A stretch of DNA of 64,000 nt from Excoecaria cochinchinensis (taxonomy: Eukaryota > Streptophyta > Magnoliopsida > Malpighiales > Euphorbiaceae), in the NCBI GenBank assembly GCA_947683425.1, contig CANTUQ010000119.1, positions 7,897,501 to 7,961,500 of the forward strand, in the 5' to 3' direction. Each line of letters begins with the position of its first letter. The stretch's first letter is position 1. The position numbers and the translations under genes were made by a program. This document shows, in pieces, positions 21,436 to 33,622 of this stretch. A model generated the notes under the pieces. It ran no database searches. It had not been told where the DNA came from and saw only the letters and a program-made list of their open reading frames with translations.

Positions 21436-24400
21436 CATGTTAAGTATTGTTAAAAATATAATGATTATGGGACGGGTGACACGGGGTGGCTATATAGCAG
21501 ACCCGACTGTCTGGCGTCTGAAAAATTTTAATTTCGCAAAAATGATCTGTGGGTTATAAGGAGTTTAGTGGTGAAATCAGAACTAAAAATGGAGGTAAAA
21601 CGACCTCCAAAGGTTATTCTGAAGTTGACCTCCGGTTCGGTTCAATTTGAACCGAGATTTGACCGACGTTGGACCAAGGGGTTATGAGAGTCTTATGTGG
21701 CCCAATAGAATTTCAATGTGTTAAATAATCAAATGGAAGTGATTTCTATGAATTTTGACAGCTTTAGAGTTGTATTTTACGGCAGAAGGAAAATTGATCG
21801 AATCGGACAAATTTAGGTGAACCGGTGCCCAAATGTGCTCCGATTGAGCTAAAAATTTGTAGGAGGCCTATTTTTGATGTTCTAAGATCAATGCAATTTT
21901 TTAGAAGTGAAAATATTTAGAGAAAAATATAAATCCTTTGAAAAAGTGCAAATGAACCGAAAATTTAAAATTTTAGTCTAAATCGATCGGACCACCTCGG
22001 TCAGACCGGTTCGGTTCATTAGAAGACTATATAAAGGGAGAAATGGATGTATTTCACTAGATAAATCCATCCAAAGTCGGCATCTCTCCTCCCTTTCAAA
22101 ACCGTATGGTTTTTCTCACTTCTCTACTCCATTTTCTTCTCTTCTACTCCAATTTCTTTTCAAATATTAGCTCCCTAACTAAAGTTCAACTCCTCTACAA
22201 TCCTATAGCAGTGTTTAGAGTTCAATTGGTGCACTGGAAGTGGGTGAAATCAAGAGATCAAAGGTTAGGGTGAGTTTTTGGGTTTTTGATTCAAGGGTTT
22301 ATAATTTATTTTATTGGTCCCTACAAAGGTTTTTGGTGCTGTAGAACACGTTTATGATGTTAGATTTTACATTTGAGACTTGATTTTTAAGTTATAAGGA
22401 TGTTTATATTCCGCCCATGCAGGAAATCAAGGTGAGGATGAGATTTCTCAAGCTAAAGGGAAGGACAAGCAACCCTAGAGTGCTCTAGAGCATGGAAAAG
22501 ATGTTTGTGGTTACTAAATCTACCAATTTCTTAACATTTATGTTGATTTTAGGGTTATATCTAAGGTTAGGTATGTGATAATGACATGTTTAATTAAATC
22601 TAACTTGATATTCATGTTTAGTGGGCTTAATATAGTGTATAAACATGATTAAGTGAAATTAAATCAAAGTGGTATGAAAAGTGTAATAGTGGCCGAATGG
22701 TATTCTTAAGAAAGCATGATGTTTTAATGGGTTTTAAGGCATAAAATTCATGTTTATGACATGTTTAACAAGTGTAATGCATGATTGATTGAAAAGAAGA
22801 ATTAAAAGAAACCATAATAAATGAGTGAGTGTTATGGTCGCATGGTATATAAGATTTTACATGTGTATATTTTGATGGCATATGTGATTTAATGGTATAA
22901 AGTGACTATATATTGATAAATGAGTCTATGTCTAGAGTGGTAAGTAAAAAAGAGACGTATGATGAATTTTACATATTGACATAATGTGATACTTAACGAA
23001 ATTTTGAGAAAATATTGCCCTTAGTAGTTGTTTGGTAGTGAAATCTAGTCCAGGATATAGATGGCTAGCCACAAGGATTCCACACTGCGGTATGAGTCAT
23101 GGCGACTCACTATTGATAAACCGATGAGAGCTCATTACAGTGTACAATGCAATTCAGTGTACAAAATAGTGTAGTGCAGTGAAAATGGTCCTACTGGGAT
23201 CATTTTATATTGAAATGGGTCTGTGGGGCATACTGGTAAATATGTGTTAAAAATGGTTAAAATAGTGAAATTAGTGAAAATGAGTGAAAACAGGACTAAA
23301 ATGAAGTAAATAGAAAGTTTAGGGGTAAAACGGTAATTTTACTAAAAGGTGATAAAAAGTGGTGAAAATAAGTTAAAAGGGTAACTGGAAGGGTAAAATG
23401 GTAATTTTAGTGAAATATAGTATTAAAATAGTGAAACAGTGAAAATGTGTCAAATTAGAGACTAAAATGTAATTTGGCTAAATTGTAAGTTAAAAAGTTG
23501 TAAAATGAAGTAATAAGGGTAAAATTGTAATTTGATAAGTTAAATAAGGATAAAAGTGGAAAAAGTGATTAAATGAGGTTAATAGTGTAAATATTGAATA
23601 AATAAGGGTAAATTGGTAATTACGTGAAAAATGAGGATATAATTTAATTGAAGTGAAAGATGGGATATAAAGGGTATTTGTGTAATTGTGAGGACATAAT
23701 GGTAATTAATGAAAAAGGAAGGACATAGATGGAACTAATGGAAATGATAAGGACAGAAATGGAAATTAAGTGAAAAAGATTAGTGAATAAAGTGTAATTA
23801 ATGGAAAATAAAGAATACAGTGAGATTATTATATATATAGATTAATGAAGTGATTAAATAAATATAATGTGATTATTTAAGGGATTAATAAAGTTAATTT
23901 GAAATAAATACTAATAAGTGTAAATAATAAGAATATGTATTTATAATAGGTCAATTACATAGAATTAGTTAGGAAATTTATAGATTGGTAACTACCACTG
24001 GCCATTCTAATGCTCAATACGTAGTTGTTTTTTACTGCGTGTAAGTACCCTATAGGACTGGAGCAGCGTACCTTATTATTTTGGGTAGAGCAAGCGGACG
24101 AAGCAGAAGTTATTCTTATTTTATGTATGCTTTGGAATATGGAATGTATACACTTAAACTAGTTTTGGATATGGGCATGTAATACTACTAGTCATAGTTT
24201 CTCTGCGTGGATTTTATTTATGACTGTGTGACGAAAGGCGGATGGGATTTGTATGAATGTGGATTGATATGATTGTTGTGCCTTTGCCGGGGCTGTGGCA
24301 TTTGAAATTTGCAGATTTGGGTAGTGCAATTTACAAGCCGATATACTGCCGAAATTTATACCAAATGAATAGTAAATTAGATAGTTATAGGTCAATCGGT

Positions 24401-24605
24401 AGTTAAGTAATTTAGTGTGTTTGTTAAGTGCTATGTAAATGGACAAGTGAATAATTGGTAAGTGGATTTAGTGACATTAATAACAAGTGTAGGGAAAATA
24501 AAAAATTTGACCTTGATTTCATAAGTGAATGACATTAAAGTAATCATGGTAATCGCACAGTATCGCTAAGTCGGCAGTATACATATAGGGAATAAGGATG
24601 TTACA
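21436..24605 (+). mobile_element. Element D 5' LTR (Tekay-like, 5'-truncated)
   Basis: It matches the 3' LTR 29395-32728 from CAGTGTTAAGTGG (3' copy) onward and ends GGATGTTACA. About 110 bp present at the start of the 3' LTR are missing here, so the outer end and any target duplication are lost. Relative to the 3' copy it lacks about 54 bp near 23225, where both edges read GGGGC. The first kilobase differs markedly from the 3' copy; later parts are much closer. Confidence 0.88.
21983..22037 (+). promoter_or_regulatory. Element D promoter: TATA box after a palindromic stretch
   Basis: TATATAAAGG at 22028-22037 is a good TATA box. Directly upstream is CGATCGG...CCGGTTCGGTTC, and further upstream 21638-21654 is the inverted repeat CGGTTCAATTTGAACCG. 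The 3' LTR has the same TATA box at 30094-30103. Confidence 0.6.
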
Positions 24606-24612
24606 TTTATTT

Positions 24613-24624
24613 TGGTATCAGAGC
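24613..24624 (+). promoter_or_regulatory. Primer-binding site of element D
   Basis: TGGTATCAGAGC is complementary to the 3' end of initiator tRNA-Met, the usual primer for this group of gypsy elements. It lies 7 bases after the 5' LTR. Confidence 0.9.
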
Positions 24625-24745
24625 AAAAGTTTAAGCGATTCTAAGATCGGAGTGGGGACTGTTAAGTGACTGTATATACATGCCAATGGAAGTGAATATT
24701 TTGTTATAGTACTAATGTATGCTTGCTCCTTGTTATAGTGATCAA

Positions 24746-25947
24746 ATGGCATCTGATCGAAGCTATAGTGTTGGGGATGGTGAGAGTGGAGCCTCGGCCA
24801 GTGTAGGTTGAGCTGAGACTCCACGACAGCGATTGACATCTTCTGTGCCACCTCCCCCACGTCAACTAGAATTTTTGACCATGATGACGGACTACATTAG
24901 ACACCAAATCCATATTGAAATGGAACAACATCAACAACTATAGCCACAACAGCCAGTACTAGTGCCACCAGCAGCTCCAATACAGAGAAAGCCAATTCTG
25001 GAGCAGCTCAAAAAGATGGGAGCTGAGGACTTCTTTGGTAGAGAATCAGTGACTTCTGAAAAAGTAGAAGAGTGGCTGTTTCACATTAAGAGATTGTTCG
25101 AGATTCTTCTTAGCACTCTAGAAGAAAAGTTTGAGGGCACAGTGGCTTGACTCCAAGGTCCAGCCGACTTTGGTGGGACTCAGTGAGAAAACATACTTCG
25201 AATGACCAGTTGAATTGGGAGTTTTTCATAAATCAGTTTGTAAAGAAGTATATTGGTGCTGAATACAAAGCTACAATGCAAGATGCCTTTTGGAAATTGA
25301 AGCAGGGCAACAAAACAGTGGTGGAATATGAAAGAGAGTTTGAAACATTGAGTGGCTATCTTGAGGATGTACTGAGGACTTAGCCTAGATTGATAGAGAG
25401 CTTTGAGCGTGGCCATCACAATAAAATCAAACAAATAGTCAGTGGCCAGAATCATCCAAACTTTAGATCTTTGGTTGCAGCAACTATTAAAGTGGAAGCA
25501 TCCCAGATGGATGAAGCAGAGAGACAGGCACCGTTTCAACAGAAAAGGAAACCAGGCCAGTCCAGTGGAGCAGGAAGCTAGAGTAAGAGATCTAGAGGGC
25601 CACCATCCCAAAGTAGGGGATCTGCAGTGCCGGCTCGCATTCAGAAGAAATCGGCCAGCAGTAATGTCCCAACATCTTTTGTGGGGAGTGCACCCCGAGG
25701 TAGAGGCAGAGGAGTGCCACAGCGGTGTGACCATTGTGGCAGATCTCACCCTGGCGAGTGCAGATATTTATCGAGTGCATGTTTTAAGTACGGGTCCAAG
25801 GAACATTTAGTGAGAGATTGCCCAGATGCAGTGCTCCAGTCAGTGACCTCCCCAGCACTAGGAATAGGTTCTTCAGCACCTAGAGGGAGGGGCAGGGGGG
25901 CAGCCTTCCACACTACAGCAAGACCTCCACCACCATCTCAAGGATAG
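24746..25947 (+). pseudogene. gag: Element D gag, broken
   Basis: The start MASDRSYSV at 24746 is followed by in-frame stops at 24809, 24941 and 25148, a frameshift near 25167, and further stops at 25381, 25579 and 25945. The capsid segment is recognisable (FWKLKQGNKTVVEYEREFETL at about 25290-25350). Two zinc knuckles end it: CDHCGRSHPGEC at 25732-25767, and CFKYGSKEHLVRDC at 25786-25827, where the second cysteine is replaced by tyrosine. Gag would assemble the particle and bind the genomic RNA. Several stops look like CAG to TAG or CGA to TGA changes. Confidence 0.85.
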
Positions 25948-26565
25948 AGTCACCCTTCGGATCGAGCTTATGCAGTGAGGGCCCGCGATCAGGAGCACAC
26001 TCCAGATGTGATCGTAGGTAAATTTTTCATATTTTCTGATTCAGTGTATGCACTTATAGATCCCCGGTCCACACATTCATATATCAGCACAAATATTGCA
26101 TGGGGAAATGGGTTAGATAGTTCTACCCTAGATCATGATATCCTAGTGAGCAACCCATTGGGTCATAGTGTAATAGTGAATCGAGTGTATAGAAATTGTC
26201 CTATCAGTGTACATAACTATATTTTCCCCGCCAATCTGATTGAATTACCCTTCAAAGAGTTTGATGTCACATTGGGAATGGATTGGTTAGCCACTCATCA
26301 TGTGATGGTTAACTGTAAAAGAAAGAGAGTGACCATTAAGACTTCGGATGATCTAGAGATAACAGTGGCGGGCCAAAGACCAGACTATCTATCTGACATC
26401 TTCTCAGCCACAACATCAAAGAAGTTGATCAGAAAAGGTTGTGAGGCATATTTATGCTATGTAGTGGAAGCAAAGAAGGGGAAGCCTAAGCTATCAGATG
26501 TGCTTACAGTGTGTGAGTTCCCAGATGTGTTTCCAGAAGATCTTCCAGGCTTACCATCTGATTGA
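25948..26565 (+). pseudogene. Element D protease, inactive
   Basis: The retropepsin-like domain is visible. The active-site motif, normally D-P-G-S-T in these elements, reads DPRSTHSYIS (26059-26088), so the glycine next to the catalytic aspartate is arginine. It continues with YRNCPISV, FKEFDVTLGMDWLATHH and the linker FPDVFPEDLPGLPSD before a TGA at 26563. It is in frame with the second half of gag, as expected for a gag-pro-pol polyprotein. Confidence 0.85.
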
Positions 26566-27378
26566 GAGACTGAATTCTCTATTGATGTAGCTCCAGGAAC
26601 TGCACCAGTTTCCATTGCTCCATACAGAATGGCCCCAGCAGAGTTGCAAGAATTGAAGATTCAGCTACAAGAATTGCTTGAGAAAGGCTTCATGAGGCTA
26701 GTGTATCGCCATGGGAGCTCCAGTGTTGTTCTTGAAGAACAAAGATGCAACTCTTCGATTGTGTATTGATTACAGGCAGCTGAATAAATTGACAATCAAG
26801 AATAAATATCCTTTGCCACACATTGAAGATTTGTTTGATCAATTGAAGGGTGCAGGTGTGTTTTCCAAGATTGACTTGAGATCGGGCTACCATCAGTTGA
26901 AAATTAAAGAAGTAGATGTGCCCAAGACAGCTTTTCGCACCAGATATGGACACTATGAGTTCTTAGTGATGCCTTTTTGACTAACAAATGTACCAGTTGC
27001 TTTTATGGACCTCATGAATAGGATCTTCCACCCATATTTAGATCAATTCGTAGTGGTCTTTATTGATGACATCCTGGTGTATTCAAAGACCCCAGAAGAG
27101 CATGACAAGCATTTGAGAATTGTTTTGTAGACTCTCAGAGATAGGAAGTTGTATGCCAAGTTCAGCAAGTGTGATTTCTGGTTGAATGAAGTGTCCTTCC
27201 TTGGCCATATAGTGTCAGGAGAAGGTATTAAAGTGGATCCAAAGAAGATTGAAGTTGTGTTGCAGTGGAGAACACCCAAGAATGCGACTAAAATTAGAAG
27301 CTTCTTGGGTTTAGCAGGTTACTACAGAAGGTTTGTTAAAGGTTTTTCTCTCATTTCGCAACACCTTTAACACGCCTA
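26566..27378 (+). pseudogene. Element D reverse transcriptase, broken
   Basis: RT motifs in order: LCIDYRQLNKLTIKNKYPLP (about 26758-26817), FSKIDLRSGYHQL, FRTRYGHYEF, FVVVFIDDILVYS (catalytic FIDD at about 27059-27070), FSKCDFWLNEVSFLGHIVS and FLGLAGYYRRFVKGFS. There is a frameshift near 26700, a TGA after VMPF (26978), a TAG in the thumb region (27128) and another frameshift near 27365. The catalytic aspartates remain, but the frame is closed. Confidence 0.88.
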
Positions 27379-28212
27379 TTGGAAAAGAAGATGAAGTTTG
27401 AGTGGACAGAAAAGTGTCAAGCCAGCTTTGATCAGCTGAAGAAGATGTTGACAGAAGCTCCAGTGTTAACTCAACCTGAATCAGGCAAGGACTTCTCCAT
27501 CTATAGTGATGCATCTTTGTATGGTTTGGGTTGTGTGCTGATGCAAGATGGGAAAGTGATTGCTTATGCCTCCCACCAGCTTAAGAATCATGAAAAGAAC
27601 TACCCTACACATGATCTTGAGCTAGCAGCCATAATGTTTGCATTGAAAATTTGGAGGCACTACCTTTATGGTGAAAAGTGTTACATCTTCACAGACCATA
27701 AAAGCCTGAAATACTTGCTCACACAGAAGGAGCTTAATCTCAAACAACGAAGATGGCTTGAATTGATAAATGATTATGAATGTTTCATTGATTATCACCC
27801 AGGGAAGGCTAATATAGTGGCTGATGCATTAAGCAGAAAGTTTATGGCAGCATTGAAAGCTATGAATGTGATGTTTGGTGTATCTGATGGTGGAGCGTTG
27901 ATAGCTGAATTGCAAGTCAAGCCCGATTTTATGCAGCAGGCTAAAGCCGCACAGAAGCAAGATGACAATTTGAATGCAGTGATAGATCGAGTGAGGGATA
28001 ACGGTAGTGATGATTATACAGTGGCCCTTGATGGTAGTGTATACCACAAGCAAAGGTTATGTGTGCCAAATCAACCAGAATTAAAGAAATATATCTTGAC
28101 AGAAGCACACTACAGCAGTTATGTCATGCATCCAGGGGGTAGTAAAATGTATCAAGATTTGAAGATGCATTATTGGTGGCCAGGAATGAAGCGGATGTGT
28201 CTGACTTTGTGA
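27379..28212 (+). pseudogene. Element D RNase H and integrase N-terminus
   Basis: This is an open stretch of 277 codons. RNase H residues are present: YSDAS, HDLELAA, TDHKSL and VADALSRK. The histidine half of the integrase zinc domain follows (AHYSSYVMHPGGSKMYQDLKM, WWPGMKRM), then a frameshift near 28200 moves the cysteine half (KCLICQQVKAKHQ) to another frame. It is the best preserved part of D. Confidence 0.85.
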
Positions 28213-29153
28213 GTAAGTGTCTGATATGCCAACAAGTAAAGGCAAAACATCAAGTGCCATCCAGGTTACTACAACCTATCACCATACCCAAATGGAAGTG
28301 GGATCGAGCGACAATGGATTTTTTGACTTGGTTACCTCTCACCCCGAAGGAAACATGATGCGATTTGGGTGATCATTGACAAACTCACCAAATCCGCCAA
28401 TTTCTTACCAGTAAGAAGGGACTTTCCCTTGACACGATTGGCGAAATTGTACATTAATGAGATCCTGAGATTGCATGGCATACCCACGTCCATCATTTCA
28501 GATCGAGATCCTCGCTTCACTTCTCAGTTTTGGAAGAAGCTACAGGAGGCTTTGGGAACCAAATTGCATTATAGTACTGTTTTCCACCCACAAACAGATG
28601 GGCAATCTGAGAGAGTGATCCAAATATTTGAGGATATGCTTAGATGTTGTGTGCTTGAATTTAAAGACAGTTGGGAAAGATACTTGCCCTTAGCAGAGTT
28701 TGCATACAACAACAACTATCAATCCAGTATTAAGATGCCCCATATGAAGCTTTATATGGCAGGAAGTGCAAAACTCCTTTGTGTTGGATAGAATTGAGTG
28801 AGAACAAGTTAGTGGGGGAAGATTTGATTAGAGAAACCGAAGAAAAGGTTAAAGAGATCAAGCAGCGACTGAAAGAAGCTAGTGATCGCAAGAAATCTTA
28901 TGCTGTCTTGAAGAGAAAAGACATAGAATTTCAAGTGGGCGACAAAGTGTTTTTAAAGGTTTCTCCATGGAAGCGGGTTCTCCGGTTTGGAAAGAAGGGT
29001 AAATTTTCACCCAGATTCATTGGGCCTTATGAAGTGATTCAGCGAGTGGGTCCAATGGCATACAGGCTAAAGCTTCCACAGGCCTTGGAGAAGATCCATG
29101 ACGTGTTCCATGTATCGATGTTAAGGAGATATCAATTGATCCAAGCCATGTGA
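28173..29153 (+). pseudogene. Element D integrase core, broken in three places
   Basis: The zinc-binding cysteines (CLICQQ), the first catalytic aspartate (WDRATMDF), the second (ISDRDPRF) and the glutamate (DGQSERVIQ) can all be read, spread over three frames with shifts near 28355 and 28735. The C-terminal part has VGDKVFLKVSPWKRVLRFG, KFSPRFIGPYEV and HDVFHVSMLRRYQ. Integrase would insert the cDNA into the genome; here it cannot be made whole. Confidence 0.85.
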
Positions 29154-29394
29154 TTGAACCAGAAGAAGTGCAAGTGCAAGTTGATCTGACTTATGAAGAA
29201 TATCCAGTGAAGATCTTAGCTAGAGAGATCAGACAGCTCAGAAATAAGCAGATTCCCTTAGTGAAAGTGCTCTGGAATCATCACAGTGTGAAGAAGTGAC
29301 ATGGGGGCCTGAAGCAACCATGCAACAGCAGTATCCACAGCTTTTCCATTCAGGTAAATTTCGAGGACGAAATTTTCTTTAAGGGGCGTAGAAT
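29154..29394 (+). pseudogene. Element D chromodomain remnant and polypurine tract
   Basis: Across shifted frames one reads ILAREIRQLRNKQIPLVKVLW, then a broken end of the domain. This is the chromodomain of Tekay-type elements, thought to steer integration to heterochromatin. AATTTCGAGGACGAAATTTTC at 29358-29377 overlaps the end of the reading frame, and AAGGGGCGTAGAAT is the polypurine tract next to the LTR. Confidence 0.8.
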
Positions 29395-32300
29395 TGTAAT
29401 GGCCCTAATACCGATCTAGAAGTGTCAGAGTGTAATTCCAGTGTCATCATGATAATCGTAGTGTCGAATGGTGTAGGGATTGAGTTTGCCAGTGTCAAAC
29501 TTCAGTGTTAAGTGGTTTAAAAATATAGTGATTCCAGGACGGGTGACACCGGTATGGCCATACAGCGGACCTGGCTGTCCGGAGTCCGAAAAAATTTTAT
29601 TTCGCAAAAATGATCTGTGGGTCATAAGGAGTCTAGTGGTGAAATTGAAACGAAAAATGGAGCTAAAACGACCTCCAAAAGTCATTCTGAAGTTGGCCTC
29701 CAGTTCGATTCAATTTGAATCGGGTTTGATCGAGTTTGACTAAGGAGTTATGAGAGGCTTATGTGGCCCATTATAATTTCAGTGTGTTAAATAATGAAAT
29801 GGAAGTGATTTCTGTGAAATGTGACAGCTTTAGAGTTGTATTTTACGGTAGAAGGAAAATTGATCGAATCAGACCGATTTAAGTGAACCGGTGCCCAATT
29901 GGACTCCGATTTAGCTAAAAATTTGTAAGGACCCTATATTTGATGTTTTAAGATCAATGGAATTGGTTATAAGTGAAAATATTTAGGGGAACATATAGAT
30001 CCTTTGAAAAAGTGCAAATGAACCGAAAAATTAAAATTTTGGTCTAAATCGGTTGGATCGCTTTGGTTGGACCGTTTCGGTTCATTAGAGGACTATATAA
30101 AGGGATAAATGGCTGGATTTATCTAGAGAAATCCATCCAAAGTCGGCATCTCTCCTCCCTTTCAAAATCGTACGATTTTGAGAACTTCTCCACTCCATTT
30201 TCTTCTCTTCCACTCCAATTTCATCTCAAATATTTGCTCCCTAGCTAAATTTCAACTCCTCTATAATCCTATAGCAGTGTTTGGATTTCAATTAGTGCAC
30301 TAGAAGTGGGTGAAATCAAGAGATCAAAGGTTAGGGTGAGTTTTTTGGTTTTTGATTCAAGGGTTTATAATTTATTTTATTCATCCCTACAAAGGTTTTT
30401 GGGGTAGTAGAACACGTTTATGATGTTAGATTTTACATTTGAGACTTCATTTTTTAGTTATGAGGATGTTTATATTCGGCCCATGTAGGAAATCTAGGCA
30501 AGGAGGAGATTTCTCAAGCTAAAGGGAAGGAAAAGCAACCGTAGAGTCCTTTAGAGCTTGGAAAAGAGGTTTGTGGTTACTAAATCTACCTATTTCCTAA
30601 CGTTTATGTTGATTTTAGGGTTGTGTCTAAGGTTGGGTATGTGATAATGATGTGTTTAATTAAATCTAACTTGATATTCATGTTTAGTGGGCTTAATATA
30701 GTGTATAAACATGATTAAGTGAAATTAAATCAAAGTGGTATGAAAAGTGTAATAGTGGCCGAATGGTATTCTTAAGAAAGCATGATGTTTTAATGGGTTT
30801 TAAGGCATGAAATTCATGTTTATGACATGTTTAACAAGTGTAATGCATGATTGAGTGAAAAGAAGAATTAAAAGAAACCATAATGAATGAGTGAGTGTTA
30901 TGGCCGAATAGTATATAAGATTTTACATGTGTATATTTTGTTGGCATTTGTGATTTAATGGTATAAAGTGACTATATATTGAGAAATGAGTCTATGTGCA
31001 GAGTGGTAAGTGAAAAAGAGATGTATGATGAATTTTACATATTGATATAATGTGATACTTAATGAAATTTTGAGAAAATATTGCTCTTAGTAGTTGTCTG
31101 GTAGTGAAATTTAGCCCAGGATATAGATGGCTAGCCACAGGAATTCCACAGCATGGTATGAGTCATGGCGACTCACTATTGATAAGCCGATGAGAGCTTA
31201 TCACAGTGTACAGTGCAATTCAGTGTATAAAATAGTATAGTGCGGTGAAAATGGTCTTACTGGGATCATTTTATAGTGAAATGGGTCTGTGGGGCCCATG
31301 TCCCGCATATCCGGTTAGTAGATTTTCTACCGGGTCCATTCTAGGGGCATACTGGTAAATATGTGTTAAAAATAGTTAAAATAGTGAAATTAGTGAAAAT
31401 GAGTGAAAACGGAACTAAAATGAAGTAAATAGAAATTTTAGGGGTAAAACGATAATTTTACTAAAAGTTGATAAAAAAAAAGTGGTGAAAATAAGTTAAA
31501 ACGGTAACTGAAAGGGTAAAATGGTAATTTTAGTGAAATATAGTGTTAAAATAGTGAAATAGTGAAAAAGTGTGAAATTATGGACTAAATGTAATTTGGC
31601 TAAATTGTGAGTTAAAAAGTGGTAAAATGAAGTAATAAGGGTAAAATTGTAATTTGATAAGTTAAATAAGGATAAAAGTGGAAAAAGTGATTAAATGAGG
31701 TTAATAGTGTAAATATTGAATAAATAAGGGTAAATTGGTAATTATGTGAAAAATGAGGATATAAGTGTAATTAAAGTGAAAGATGGGATATAAAGGGTAT
31801 TTGTGTAATTGTGAGGACATAATGGTAATTAATGAAAAAGGAAGGACATAGATGAAATTAATGGAAATGATAAGGAAATAAATGGAAATTAAGTGAAAAA
31901 GATTAGTGAGTAAAGTGTAATTATGGGAAAATAAAGAATATAGTGAGATTATTATATATATAGATTAATTAAGTGATTAAATAAATAATAATGCGATTAT
32001 TTAAGGGATTAATAAAGTTAATTTGAAATAAATACTAATAACTGTAAATAATAAGAATATGTATTTATAATAGGTAATTTACATAGAATTAGTTAGGAAA
32101 TTTATAGATTAGTGACCACCACTGGGCATTCTAATGCTCAGCACGTAGTTGTTTTTGACTGCGTGTAGGTACCCTATAGGACTGGAGCAGTGTACCTCAT
32201 TATTTTGGGTGGAGCAAGTGGACGAAACAGAAGTTATTCTTATTTTTTGTATGTTTTGGAATATGACATGTATATACACTTAAACTAGTTTTGGATATGG

Positions 32301-32728
32301 GCATGTAATAGTATTATTCATAGTTTCTCTGTGTGGATTTTATTTATGACTGTGTGACGAAAGGCGGATGGGATTTGTATGAATGTGGATTGATATTATT
32401 GTTTTGCCCTTGCCGGGGCTGTGGCATTTGAAATTTGCAGGTTTGGGTAGTGCAATATACAAGGCAATATACTGCCGAAATTTATACGAAATGAATAGTA
32501 AATGAGGCAGTTATAGGTCAATCGGTAGTTAAGTAATTTAGTGTGTTTGTTAAGTGCTATGTAAATGGATAAGTGAATAATTGGTAAGTGGATTTAGTGA
32601 CATTAATAACAAGTGTAGGGAAAAAAAAATTGACTGTGATTTCATAAGTGAATGACATTAAAGTAAGCATGGTAATCGCACAGTATCGCTAAGTCGGCAG
32701 TATACGTATAGGGAATATGGGTGTTACA
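29395..32728 (+). mobile_element. Element D 3' LTR (3.3 kb)
   Basis: It starts TGTAATGGCCCTAATACC and ends GGGTGTTACA. It is full length and longer than the truncated 5' copy. 31370-31960 is a long purine-biased, non-coding run in which phrases like GGTAAAATGGTAATTTTAG and AGTGAAA recur without a strict period. The right flank is AATAATG; the matching left duplication is lost. Confidence 0.9.
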
Positions 32729-33622
32729 AATAATGATTTTAGTTTTGTTAATTTTAGCTACTTTAATTCATGAAAACTATCACAAACATCAAATTAACCA
32801 AAGATAAGATCAGATAAATGATTATTACACAATATTTTGCAGAAAAACTCAAAATCAAAGAAATCTATAGATTATACTAAAAAACAGGGGTATTTAAAAG
32901 TTGGAACACGACTTTTACACTGTCTTAGAGGTTCAAGCTTTTCATATTACCTTCAGTTTTGTGAGCTCAAGATTAAGAGAATCTTACACATAAGTCTCTT
33001 TTAGTTCTTGGTTTCTTTGTTTTGTTCTTTTGGCTCTCTTGCTCTCTGTTCTTCTTTTTTATTTTTTTCTCTCTCTATTTTTTCTTCATTTTTGGTCCAA
33101 AAGAGCCCCCTCTTCTCTCTAGGTGAGTCACCCTTTTATCCCTAGAAAACCTCATGAGCATTAAATGCTTAAGAAAAGAGTTTGAAAATTTTAAAAAATC
33201 AGAAAAAAATATCAACTTCATTTTTATCCTCTGTTTTCTAATTTTAGAAAATCTGAAAAACTAGGGAAATAAAACCTAGTCACTCCTGTAAATTAGTGAG
33301 CTATGGGAGTGGCTAGAAAAGGCAAAGAAATGGAAACAAATGCCCGTTTATTGGCATTTATGGGCGAGTCACGGTTTGCGCGGTGACTCAAGCCGAGTCA
33401 TAGTCTTAGCCGTGACTTAGCTCTTTTTTTTTGTTTTTTTTAACTTAAGAGAAAATTTCAAACTTCGAGAACTTTGAGAGTGATTCGGATAAAAGACCTT
33501 TTGAAAAACCCCCACCTAAAGAGAGGCATAGTGCTTTTGTTCTCTTGTCTATTTTTGAGCAAATATTATCATCATTAAGTAACCCTGACAAAAGTTTCCT
33601 CAGGACCAACCCAATGTCTACA
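32729..33622 (-). mobile_element. Element C 5' LTR, 5' segment
   Basis: The end at 33590-33622 (AGTAACCCTGACAAAAG, CCTCAGGACC, AATGTCTACA) is the minus-strand start of a Tat LTR: TGTAGACATTGGGTTGGTCC. With the pieces at 13084-14340 and 21088-21435 it completes a single LTR of about 2.5 kb. A palindromic stretch GAGTCACGG...GGTGACTC lies at 33364-33388, about 235 bp from the LTR 5' end. No genes. Confidence 0.75.

Noticed and set aside
25180..25749. 189-codon minus-strand frame
   Set aside because: It is antisense to the D gag capsid and zinc-knuckle region, which is clearly coding on the plus strand.
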